Position numbers and translations under genes: made by a program | In this document: in pieces, positions 46,011-56,819 of the stretch | Numbering within the stretch: the first letter of the stretch is position 1 | Layout of the letters: each line of letters opens with the position of its first letter | Source of the DNA: Fallopia convolvulus | Lineage: Eukaryota > Streptophyta > Magnoliopsida > Caryophyllales > Polygonaceae | Assembly: GCA_964016875.1 (NCBI GenBank) | Contig: OZ024735.1 | Span: 1,365,501-1,429,500 of the forward strand | Length of the DNA: 64,000 bases | Reading direction: 5' to 3' | The notes under the pieces: generated by a model | Databases searched by the model: none | What the model was told of the DNA's origin: nothing | What the model saw: the letters and a program-made list of their open reading frames with translations, nothing else

Positions 46011-47789
46011 GAAGATGCCATGTCAATATGTCATTCAGAATTATCGGAGTGAAATTGTTAAACGGAAAGGATTATTTAACAGAGTTTTAACAGTTATCAA
46101 ACGGAAAGGATCAATTTTGAATGTTATTCAATAATTTAGGGACTAACTTAGAACAATAGAAAAGTTGGGGACTAACATAGAACAAAGGTAAAACGTTGAG
46201 GACGAAACTTATAATTAACCCATTTACCCTAAACTATTAACCCATTGTTTCTTTCAATTCACCCTATTATTATAATCATAATCCATTTAATGTTCTTCCA
46301 TTCGAAAAGTAAGAGGATATGTTTGAATTAAAAAGCATTATACAAGTAACGATAAAAATCTATATCTATATCTATATATACTATAAAATAGAAAAATTTG
46401 GGCAATCAATGCCTCATTAGAATGACCTAATATTTATGACCTATCCCATAATTATGTTCATATAGAAAAAATATAAAAAGAATTCAACCCCTATATTTAA
46501 TTATAATTTATGGAAAATTTAATTTTGATAACATTCAACTTTTTAATGGTCTTTCAAGTCATTTTTAATGGTCATTTTGGTTGTCTCTTCAACTTCTCAA
46601 AATCTATATCTAAAATGTAAAAAATTTTAGTTGTCTTTTCAACTTCTCAAAATCTATATCTAAAATGTAAAAATTTTAAATTAAAAAATAATTGTGAATT
46701 TATTCATGTACAAATACAAAAAAAAACTTGCATATGTTATCTTTCCTCTTCAACTTACTAACTTTTCACCTTCACCTTTAAATATACACACTAAAACTTG
46801 CATATGCTATCTTGACTCTTCAACTTACTAACTTTCCAACTTCACATTTAAATGCACATACTAATTATGAGCATTTTATATTTATTTCCTAGGATCTAAA
46901 GATGATTATAAGAGCCCCACACCACACCATTCCCCTTCAAGTTGCATACATTTGCTAAAATCTATTGTGGATTGTTCCTACAAGGATGAGAGGAAGAGGG
47001 GAAACACCGAAAGAATCTAAAGGTAGAAAAAAAAAACAAAGAAATATGGTGGCGAGGGGATGAGATTATATACTCATGTGGAAGGATCAAAGATATTCAT
47101 TATTAAGGTAAATAATAATTATTTTTATTTTATGTTATAAAAATAATTACTTTTGGCAGCGTAAAGTTTTATTTTTATAGATATTTTTATATATAATTAG
47201 GTTATGCTCTTCATGAAATCAAAGGTAATATTAGATTGACTCTAATTGAAAATGAGGATTTGACGTGCTCAAAGAACGCATTATGACTAACTAAGTGAGA
47301 TCTAAAATGTCATATAATTTTATATAAACTTTAGTTGTATATTTTTTAAATACCACATGCATAGCTATTAGCTAGCCAGTGTATGCGTATATTTTTTGCT
47401 TGCTTATTCTAGAGTTTATATGTCCAATATAATTTTGAATAATAATTATAACTTCTATTTGAATTTAAAGCAATGAAAAAAAAGGGCTATATACGTAGAA
47501 AAGCGAAGAAAGGTGAGTGGTGAAAGGATGATATAATATCCTCACATGAAAGGATCAAAGATTTACATTATCAAGGCAAATAATTATTTTATTTTAAATA
47601 ATAAAAAATATTCTTTTTGGTGTTGTAAAAGTTTATTTTGGTGATGAGATAATATTCTTTTGTTATTCTATGTTTCCTATCAAATCAAAGCTGAAATTAG
47701 ATATACTATCTGTCTATTTATATCTATCTATCTTTTATATATATACTATAATGAAGAAAATTTGGGTCATTTATAAAAAATTCATAATT

Positions 47790-48615
47790 AAAATGAAAAA
47801 AAATGTTAATTTAGTGACAACTTTTCACATTCCATTTATGAAAAAAATCATAATTAAGAAGAAGAATAAAAAAAATTACTCATTTAGTGACAACTTTTCA
47901 CATTACTTAACCTCCAACTTTTCTAATGCAAAAAAGTCACATCATCTTCTCAATATTAAACTTAAATATACACAAGTAATTATGATCAATTAACAATTAA
48001 TATGAAGAGTTAAAAAACTACTTTTCATATTCCAACCCCAACGTTTCTTATATAAAAAGCTACTCCATCCTCTTAATATTTACACTCAAATATACACATG
48101 TAATATCTTCTATATCCATACATGTTCACAATAAAATGAAAGAATGATAGATTGAAGAAGAGCTTTTGAAAATCTTCAATGAACAAACTATTGTAACAAA
48201 AAATACTCACTTAGTGACAACTTTTCACATTCCATTTATGAAAAAATCATAATTAAGAAGATGAGAAAAAAAAAACAAAAAAAACTCATTTAGTGACAAC
48301 TTTTCACATTACTTAACCTCCAACTTTTCTAATGTAAAAAAGTCACATCATATTCTCAATATTAAACTTAAATATACACAAGTAATTATGATCAATTAAC
48401 AATTAAGATGAAGGGTAAAAAAGACGACAACATTTCATATTCCTTAACCCCCCAACTTTTCTAATATAAAAAGCTACTCTATTCTATTAATTTTTACAAT
48501 TAAATATATACATGAAATATCTTCTATATCCATACATGTTCACAATAAAGTGAAAGAATGACAATTCGAGAAGAGATTTTGAAAATCTTCAATGAACAAA
48601 CTATTGTAACAAAAA
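47790..48615. repeat. Tandem duplication of about 400-413 bp inside the Helitron
   Basis: TTAGTGACAACTTTTCACATTCC at 47811 recurs at 48211, and GAAAATCTTCAATGAACAAAC near 48168 recurs near 48581. Each unit itself contains TTAGTGACAACTTTTCACAT twice. Differences are mostly single bases and short A-run changes. Confidence 0.9.
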
Positions 48616-48819
48616 CTTCAAAGTTTAATATCTTATAAACATTTACTTTTGATTTTTATTTTTATATATTAAAAATCTATCAAATTCATTATTTTTTATA
48701 ATGACAATTTATTCAATGAAAGAAAAAGAGTAAAAATAAAAGAAAAAATAAATAAAATAAACATGTCAATTTATAATTAATTAGCATTAATATTTGATAT
48801 TACATCACTTATTTAGCAA

Positions 48820-49190
48820 CTTTTGTAGTAACCTTTGGTATTACACACAAGACACAACCTTTGATATTACAATATGAATTTAAAGTCATTAAATTATATC
48901 CATTGGTATTACAAATAGAAGTAAAAATAAAAAAAGATAAGATCAACCTTTGGTATTCAAAAAAAAAAAGATAAGATCAAATTTAAAATATAACATTTGA
49001 CATTATTTAGCAACTTTTTTAGTAACATTTAGTATTAAACACAACCTTTAGTATTACAATATGAATTTTATGTCATTAAATTATAACCATTTGTATTACA
49101 AATAAAAGTAAAAATAAAAGAAGATAAGATCAACCTTTGGTATTCCAAACAAAAGATAAGATGAAATTAAATATAACCATTTGTATTTCA
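48820..49190. repeat. Tandem duplication of about 190 bp inside the Helitron
   Basis: A block with TTAGCAACTTTTGTAGTAAC, ACAATATGAATTT and AAGATAAGATCAACCTTTGG (from about 48820) is repeated from about 49005 with small changes. The motif TTTGGTATTAC (or variants) occurs throughout. Confidence 0.85.
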
Positions 49191-49428
49191 CTCTCTTTCA
49201 CACTATATAAGTTTTTTACTTTTGCATGATCAAATCAAAATTATATTCACCCAAAAACAAAAAGTAAAAGACAACTCGCAAATTGTTGAAAAATAAGGAT
49301 CAATTAAGAAATACTTGAAGATGGGTAAAATAAAAAAAAATCTATATATCTATATATATTATAAAATACTATAAAATATAAACTATAATCAATGAGAACC
49401 CGTGCGATAGCACGGGCCATCCACCTAG

Positions 49429-51515
49429 TATCCTATAAAATTGAAAAATCTATTCATTTATGACCATCATCCCTAATTGAATTCATATTGAAAATTAAAG
49501 GTCATTGAAAAAAAACACAAAGGAAGTTAATGTATATATAGGTATACCGATGAACCATAAAAGCCTTTGACCAAAAAAAATGAACCATAAAAGCCACAAT
49601 ATGAAATGGTCGTCGATGGAAGCTCAATTGAAATTTTGTTCATGACCATTCATTTATGACATCATCCAATTAAACCACACTCTTAATCTTAGCATGCAAT
49701 ATAAACATTACAATTACTTTCATAAAAAATCTTTCCAATTCAAAAAATCTTAATATATGACCATCAATTAATTAATTTTGTCTTTTGGCATTCCAATTCA
49801 CAAGTATAAAGCAAATTTGGAAACATCTACCTTCATTATTCCAAATTTTCTTTATTACGAAATTATTTTGTATTGGGTGGTGGCTTTTGATTTTCCATTG
49901 AATTAGAAGGTTAATAAAATTGGGAGAATTAATATGTATTTTAATTCACCAAGCATTATATTACCGAATGTCTTTTCAAATTCTTAAGCTTCTTACTTTC
50001 CTTATAAATACCGATCTTTACCCTTATTTTATGTATTGGGTGGTGATTTTTGGTTTTTTATTTACTCATTAATTTATAATTGAGTTGCTCTCTATGCTTA
50101 TTATATGTGACTTTTTGTTTTCTATTGAATTAAATGGTTAGTAAATTTGGGAGCTTTAATAGGTGTTTCAATTCACCAAGCGTTATGTATTGCATGGTGA
50201 CTTTTGATTTTCCATTGAATTAGAAGGTTAGTAAAATTGGGAGAATTAATACGTATTTTAATTCACCAAGAATTATATTACTGAATGTCTTTTCAAATTC
50301 TTAAGCTTCTCATTTCTCTTATAAATACCAATTAGGAGTTAGAGAGTTGAGTGTTTCTATTTTTTTGGGTTTGAGAAATAGACGAGATCCATTATAATTT
50401 GTTCGTTAATAGTCATCAATTCAAGACTAGCATAGTAAGTATGCTCTTTTGATCAAATTGTTTAATTTCTTTTATATGCTTGCATATTCATATTTTTTAT
50501 TTATTAAAAGAGGTCCAAGCTAATCCATATATAGTAGCCTTGAAATCGTTAATATGCTCTTTTGATCAAATTGTCAAATTCATATTTTTTATTTGTTCGT
50601 GAATAGTTATTGTGTGATTTTGCAGGAAATATTTACTTTTATGGAAATTAAAGGTACATAAAAATGTTTCAAAGCAAAAATTTGAAATAAAAAATTTGCT
50701 AGATTTATGTGTATCTATTTGAATTAGTTTAAATTATATTTTATTTAGTTATAAAAATAGATAAATTTATTTGATCATGATGCAAAACATGACTTTTCAG
50801 TCATATATATATGAAGATAAATTGTTAATTTTATAGAAAAAAGAGTAGAGAGTATATTTAAACATTTTTTACTATTTTTATATATGGAGAAACAAAGACA
50901 ATGGCCTCATCTCATCCAAGGTATAAAAATCCAAATTATAAATATTATAAATAAGTTATACAGGTTCAAAAAAACCCCTAGTAATTAATATAATGCAATA
51001 ATTATGAGTGGAAAGAGAAATGAAAATCGTATTTTAAGTGGTTATATATAGAAGACCGAAAGGTTAAACACGATTCCAAATTCAAACAATACATACTCAA
51101 ATAACTCAATGGTTTCTGATGGAAGCTTTGAAAATAGAATTTTAAATTTACACCAACTTATCATTCTACCACCCTATGCAGATATGCTTCTTCTTCATGC
51201 CCCCTCCCTCTTTTCAGGTGATATATATCTATTTCTTCTTTTATTATATAAATTGTATCATGTATAATCCATCTCCTGATATTATTTTTGCAGGTTTGAT
51301 AAATTGTCCTTGCTTCCTAATTACATCACGTGAAAGGAGAATTGATTTTATATGATCGAGAAAGAAATTGGTAATTTATGTATAATATATAATTTATAAG
51401 CAATTGAAAATGAATGTTTATTGCATATAATTTTTTTTTTAATTTTCTAGAAATTAAAGTATGATAGTACAAAGTAGAAGCGACTAAAAAGTCAATCAAA
51501 TCAATTCAATTAATA
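49429..51515. other. AT-rich intergenic DNA with a diverged duplication
   Basis: No gene. A block of about 150 bp at 49868-50012 (TTTTGATTTTCCATTGAATT, then GGGAGAATTAATA and CTTATAAATACC) recurs at 50187-50330. A partial third version lies between them. The rest is unremarkable. Confidence 0.6.
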
Positions 51516-51756
51516 CTCCCTCCGTTTCACAATAGTTGTTCTTAGACAAATTTGCACATATATTAAGGGGGAAAAATTCTTCCAAATTTACCCCTATTAA
51601 AAGCTACTTTATACTCTAAAAGTTGCATTGGGAAAAGTGTATATAATTAATATGGTGTAATTATTAGGGGTATAAGTGGAAAAAAAAATTATATGCACAA
51701 CTATTGTGAAACAAGAAAAAAAGTGTATATGAACAACTATTGTGAAACGGAGGGAG
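51516..51756. mobile_element. Stowaway-like MITE, 241 bp
   Basis: Starts CTCCCTCCGTTTCACAATAG and ends CTATTGTGAAACGGAGGGAG, flanked by TA on both sides (51514-51515 and 51757-51758). CTCCCTCCGT ends and a TA duplication are the hallmark of Tc1/mariner-derived Stowaway elements. It lies 91 bp upstream of the thioesterase start codon, so it is part of that gene's promoter or leader. Confidence 0.92.
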
Positions 51757-51847
51757 TATTTTTTAATTTCGGGAAAAGGCGCCGCCCCTACTTAGTAATT
51801 ACCCAAATAAACTGGAGTCGTTAGTGGAGTCGAAGAGGTGCATTGAA

Positions 51848-52485
51848 ATGGAGAAAGCCAAGCGGTTTCTGCAACTGAGTAAGGAGGAGGACGACGCGGT
51901 TTCGCGGCTCATAGTCCCCGTCCACAAAGCCCGGCAAGAGAAAAGCTTTTACGGCGATTTCGCCGTCAGAGGAATCCGACTTGAGCGGCTCGAACCCGGT
52001 TCCCTCGTCACCACCTTCACGGTTCCTCCTCGTCTCACTGTATGTCGTTTTAGCTATTATTGGTTTTCTGAATTAGGGAATCGAAGTTTCTAGGGTTCAA
52101 TTTTGATGGCAGGATAGAGAGGGGAAGTTGGGATCTGGTGCGATTGCAAATCTGATTGATGTAGTGAGCATTGGGCTGCTGCATAAGGGAGGCTTCCTTT
52201 CGTACTCAACTGTCAGCCTTTCCGTCTCCTACTTGTCCACTGCAAACCTCCATGTGAGTTGGTAATTGCTAATTGCTAATTGGTAATTGGTAATTGGTAA
52301 TTGGTAATTGGTAATTGGTGGTGTTTTTCCATTGGCAGGATACGCTGGAGCTCAGCGCTCACCTCATGGGCCACAAAGGCCCGATTGCGGAGATCACTGT
52401 TGTCATTACAAATCAAGCGTCAGGAGGAGCTGTTGTCGCTCAAGGAAGAGTTACTATGTTGAAACGATTGCCCACTAAGCTTTAG
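51848..52485 (+). CDS. Acyl-CoA thioesterase, hotdog fold (ACOT13-like), 159 aa
   Basis: Predicted to hydrolyse acyl-CoA thioesters to free acid and CoA. Exons 51848-52039, 52113-52253 and 52339-52485, both introns GT-AG and phase 0, joining to 160 codons with the stop. The first ATG (51848) is chosen; the frame is open upstream but has no earlier ATG. The hotdog (4HBT) domain covers about residues 45-150: LEPGSLVTTFTVPPRLT, GAIANLIDVV (Asp80 aligns with the catalytic Asp of ACOT13-type enzymes), LSVSYLSTANLHDTLELSA and ITVVITNQ. The length fits the family. The start of exon 2 (DREGKLGSG) is the usual substrate-loop region. The location is not clear, with no strong transit peptide. A Stowaway MITE occupies the proximal promoter. 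Confidence 0.92.
52262..52320. repeat. TAATTGG microsatellite in intron 2 of the thioesterase gene
   Basis: About eight tandem units: (TAATTGC)2 followed by (TAATTGG)n. It lies just after the donor of intron 2 and makes up most of that intron. Confidence 0.95.
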
Positions 52486-53329
52486 CTGCTCTGCTTTTCA
52501 CCGGTATGGATTTCACCAGTTTTGAGACGTTCATATTGAATTACAAACCATGTGTGTGTGTGGTAGAATCATTGACTAGCAACTTCAGTCCACGGTCTAG
52601 GGGTTTGGTAACATCGATTGACACTCGATTAAAGCTTAACTATTATAATATTAAAAGAAGAAAAGTTTATATAATATGAGAATTGAGATCACATGCGTGT
52701 GTGTTACGGTATAAAATGCGAGCATATTATACCCGTCCGATCATCTCATATCAATGGCCACGATTAATACACACGTTTAAAAAAATTCTAAACGGAGGGG
52801 TATATTCGTCATTTTCCTATATATTCACCCACCTTCTTCTTCTCCGTTTTGCTTTTTGCCTTCACCGAGAACAACACTTTTGCAGTCATTGTTTTGATCT
52901 TCTCCCATAAATTATTGTGCCATGTTTCAAATGGATTTAGTTGGTGTTTCGACCACCTGCATAATACTTTCTTCATGAATTTAGTTTTTTTTTTGTTCTT
53001 ACGATTTTAAGTTCGAATTTAGGTTTTTTTTCAATTTGGGGGTTTTTGATTTCAGAATTATGTTACGTCGAATTGTATAGATTCAACAATGTTTTTAGTG
53101 TTATTTATTGATTTTTTTGTGGCTTTTACTGTTTTTTGTTGGTGATTTCAATTTGTATGAATTGCACCCACCTATAAGAGTATAATCTTCTCTATGTGAG
53201 CCATATTTCACCATCTCCATTGCTAAGACAACTTGTTTCTTTATTCTAGACTTGATACATCATATGCTGGATTGCATGTTTGTTGTAAGGCTTAACAATG
53301 AGGACACGAAAAAGGCGTTGAACATCATA

Positions 53330-54500
53330 CAATTTGTTAATCTCTATTGTTCATAAATATATTATGAACCGTAATGACCGAAATTATGAACATAACATAT
53401 CAAGTTATGAACTCATACTATTTATGAACTATAATTAATGGCACAAGTAACAAATATCGATAATTAATTTCATGAACCTTATTGATAATTGTTATGAACC
53501 TAATTGTATAAAGACATGAACTCGCAAAATACGATTTATGGTGTAAATTACGTGACAAATATAACAAGTATTATGAATTAAATTTCATGAACCTTATTGA
53601 CATTTGTTATGAACTTAACCATAAAATGAAATGAACCAACAAAATACTTTTTATAAATACGAGACAAAATAACAAGTATTATGAGTTATATTTAATGAAC
53701 TTAACCATGTAAGGACATGAACCAATAGACCAACTTTTATACTACAAGTCATGAACCATGAGATAAAATATTATGAACATATGATTATAAGACCATGAAC
53801 CACATGAGAAAATATCATGTACCAAAAGACGTGAACCAAAATAACAACTAAATGACTAATATGACTTAAAAGACATGAGTTGTAAGATAAACTATCATGA
53901 ACCTATATTCATAAAAACATGAACCAAATGAGCAAATATCATGAACCAAAAGATGTGAACCAAAATAACAACTAATATGACTTAAAAGACATTAGTTGTA
54001 AGATAAAATATCATGAACCTATGCTTATAAGAACATAACTGGAAAAAGAACTATCATGAACCAAAAGATATAAACCATACGAAGAGTTAGCCTATGTGAG
54101 ATTTGAACTCACATCTATGTGCATATGCACATTGCTCTACCATTTGAGCTAATAGGCTATCAAATAAGAATCAAGTCAAGATTTTACAATATAATTGTAT
54201 GTTGTGGAGATAGAAACAATAATTTCCATACCTTCTCACATCTTTGCTCATGAAAAAAAAAACTTCATTAGGTTATCATCATACATCAAACTATGTTAAA
54301 ACACCTAACTATATAAAGACATAAACACACAAACCATGTCAAAGCACAACTTTATAAGGACATCAAACTATGTCAAAACACTTAACTATATACTATGAAC
54401 CTATAGTCATTACATTAACTACTATAAACTAAAATATCCATGAACCATATATACAAAATCATGAACCAACACATCACCTAATATGAACCATAATATGCAA
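53330..54500. repeat. Irregular repeat field rich in ATGAACC/ATGAACT
   Basis: The heptamer ATGAACC or close variants recurs dozens of times at irregular spacing, often as ATGAACCAAAAGA or TATCATGAACC, mixed with AACTATAT and ACTAATATG. Some larger blocks are duplicated, for example ATGAACCAAAAGACGTGAACC (53817, in part) and 53939. No reading frame or known family fits. Confidence 0.7.
54088..54158 (-). tRNA. tRNA-like sequence (probably a pseudogene)
   Basis: Read on the minus strand: acceptor AGCCTAT/ATAGGCT (7 perfect pairs), D-stem GCTC/GAGC with loop AAATGGTA, T-stem GTGAG/CTCAC with loop TTCAAAT, and discriminator A. A-box (TAGCTCAAATGGTAGAGC) and B-box (GAGTTCAAATCTC) promoters are good. 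The anticodon arm pairs ATGTG/CACAT but leaves a six-base loop, CATATG, instead of seven, so no anticodon can be named. It sits inside the ATGAACC repeat field. It may be a tRNA-derived repeat rather than a working tRNA. Confidence 0.4.
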
Positions 54501-55645
54501 AATGTTCGAATCCCACATTTTCGTTGGCCCTAATATATGCTTTAAGCTGGTTATTGTAAGAATCGGGGTTCGTGTCAGTTCCAAATTCATCAATCTGAGT
54601 CAAGAAGTTGAGCATATCAAGAGGCAAGACCCCAATCATCAAATTAGTTCACAAGTAATAATTATACACCAACAATTTATATGAAAACTTCCTAGATCCA
54701 AACACAAAATCCATTAATACGTGAGTTTCAACCCTAATATGAACTAGATTTTGAATTTAAACAATACATTCATGAAACCCCTAGAATATTGTCAAAGTAG
54801 ATTTTATGAACCCTAACTTTTGAATTGAACTAGGAATAATTTCATACTTACCTTGTTGTGCTTTCTTCATGAGTTCCTTTTCAATTTTCATAGTTTTTGA
54901 TGGATTCGAGTGCGAGAGAGACGGATTGAGGTTTAGGGGTGACATCTCTTGCGTGGGATTCATATGGGAGAGAAGCATCTGCAAACCATTGAAGCGTGCT
55001 TTTGATATTTTGGGGGAAAATTAGCTTTTTTGATAGAAGGGTAATATCGTCCATAGAACTAAAATTTTACATTATTTACCCGTGTTGCCACTTTAAATGA
55101 ACCGGCCCTTTTTCTTTATTTTCTTCCAAACCCATTTGTTTTAATCTGCACCGTTGATATATTTGATCCGATGGCCTAAATTTGCCCGCAGCTCTCACCG
55201 TATGGGATTAAGCCACCCGAGCGTGACTCTATAATATGATAAGAATTTACATAAAGTAACTTAATTCTCACATACTGTTCAAAAATAAATAAATAAAGGA
55301 TTTTTGAAAGCCTTTTACTATAATTACATTTAAATCTTGCTAAAAATAATCGATAAATGAAATAATAAAAAAGATAAGACATTTGAACACACGACCTCAT
55401 GAAAAGAGAGCATCACACACTTTTCTACTATACAAACTTATATTTGTGTTATTACCACTTTTTAGTAATATTGAACCTTGAAAATTTTGGACACCTAAAA
55501 TCCATGGGTCTTGGGCATGTACCGATCCCCTCTCCTTGCCTTTTGGTCGGGCTTGATTAGGGTTGCTATTGGTTGACCCATTTCATTTGCCACCATGACG
55601 GATTTCATTAAAGAGAATTGGCTTGTTGCATCACCAAAGGTGATC

Positions 55646-56015
55646 TGTTGTAATGAGAGATCGAACGAGAACAATAAACAAAATCGATATAGAGATTTAT
55701 ATGGTTCGATAACAGTGTGTTACCTACGTCCACGCGCAGAGAAACAATATATTATTATGGAGGTAGATTACATAGTACGGATTATTAGATATTTCGAGAG
55801 AGTATATAGTGACTCAAGAAGCCCTATTACAACTTATAGGACGTAGGCCCAAATAAATCACGAGAGACCCAATAACAAATAATATTGTATACCGTTTCGG
55901 CGACCGGTTAGCGAGACCACCACCGAGGGGCGAAGCTCCTCGGACTCCTTCCCCGAACCCCCGGTGTTGTGAGGGCCTCCATCCCCGAACCCCTGGCGGG
56001 TTCTGGTCAACAACA
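55646..56015. repeat. Solo LTR candidate, about 370 bp
   Basis: Bounded by TGTTGTAATG and GGTCAACAACA, giving a TGTTG/CAACA inverted terminus. The start (gagatcgaacgagaacaata, ATATGGTTCGATAAC) resembles plant Copia LTRs. The GC-rich 3' half (CCCCGAACCC twice) is foreign to its AT-rich surroundings. The flanks (TGATC and GATTC) do not form a clean 5-bp duplication, so this remains a candidate. Confidence 0.5.
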
Positions 56016-56819
56016 GATTCAAGACATATTAACATGATCTTCAAAGACACGGGGTAATTGGTCTTCAAATTCTCATTAGTGCAGGATTGCATTTGGGTCT
56101 TGAATCAAGTTAATATGCCCATGTTTGAAGTGACATTTTGAGACAAATGGATCGGAGGAACCGGACCGACTCCTGGAATACAATTTCTAACATGAGTAAT
56201 CATGAATCGAACACGTACATTCATCAGATCCAACCACCTTCTATATATTAGTGATTGGTGCTGTTCCTCCAAGCTAAATGAGGTAGATGTGTAATGTGTT
56301 CCAAAAGAAAAGAAAAGAAAAATTCGGTTCTCTGCGATCTTCGTCTTGACTTTAGTTTTGTGGAATCGTGGAGCCAATTAGGTACAGCGTTTAGCAAGCT
56401 CGTCAGCAGCGTTCAGCCCAAAACGGCAAAAAGGGGAAAAAAGCAAACTGGTCAACACTCTAGTCTCTGCTCCCAAGTTTTTGCCAAATATGAAACCGTT
56501 TTCGCTTCACCTAAGTTTATGTCACCAATTCTATAACATGGATTAATACGTAACAGTAATGATCATTGAGCTGTAATCTGACATCTCTTTACAAGAAGAT
56601 TTGCTCAAAGATCAATCTCTGGCAACTCCATCTGTCAACAAGAATTGATCCTCGTCTTTTTGCAAGTATTGCATAACGTATCTATTGTCTAGTTAAGTAG
56701 TCCAATGTAGAGACAAACAAATGTTTCTTAACATCGATTGAAGAAATATTACATTTGTTTATACCTTGATTGATGCCTACAGATTTTGTCTCTTCAAAAC
56801 GCACCTTCATCGATTGAGC
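56016..56819. other. Intergenic DNA and 3' flank of the coiled-coil gene
   Basis: No gene. The part right of about 56560 is probably the 3' UTR of the minus-strand coiled-coil gene. Confidence 0.5.

Larger units (their letters stand above)
40167..46222. mobile_element. TIR transposon (about 0.86 kb) split by a Reina-type retrotransposon
   Basis: The left end TGGGTTAATTATACATTTGG and the right end (inverted) TGGGTTAATTATAAGTTTCG begin terminal inverted repeats of about 130 bp. These include GTCCT(T/C)AAC and end near ATCCTTTCCGT. The flanks share TTTACCCT (40159-40166 and 46223-46230), an 8-bp or possibly 9-bp duplication. Without the inserted 40814-46010 unit it is about 0.86 kb with no ORF. 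Mutator-like is likely but not proven. Confidence 0.8.
46360..49428 (+). mobile_element. Non-autonomous Helitron, about 3.07 kb
   Basis: 5' end A|TCTATATCTATATCTATA at 46360 (or the second TC at 46372), followed by ACTATAAAATAGAAAAATTTGGGC. The 3' end has a perfect hairpin CCCGTGC-GATA-GCACGGG at 49399-49416, then CCATCCAC and CTAG|T (49425-49429). Another 5'-like start (tatatactataatgaagaaaatttgggtc, in part) at about 47738 hints at a partial nested copy. No Rep/helicase is encoded. Most of the interior is duplicated AT-rich DNA. Confidence 0.75.
52486..55645. other. Gene-free stretch, possible Mutator-like element
   Basis: No host gene is visible after the thioesterase 3' UTR. At 52725-52775 the sequence CCGATCATCTCATATCAATGG and at 55145-55180 the inverted similar CCGTTGATATATTTGATCCG could be the arms of a decayed Mutator-like element of about 2.5 kb. 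The similarity is imperfect. Inside lie the ATGAACC repeat field and a tRNA-like sequence. Confidence 0.35.
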
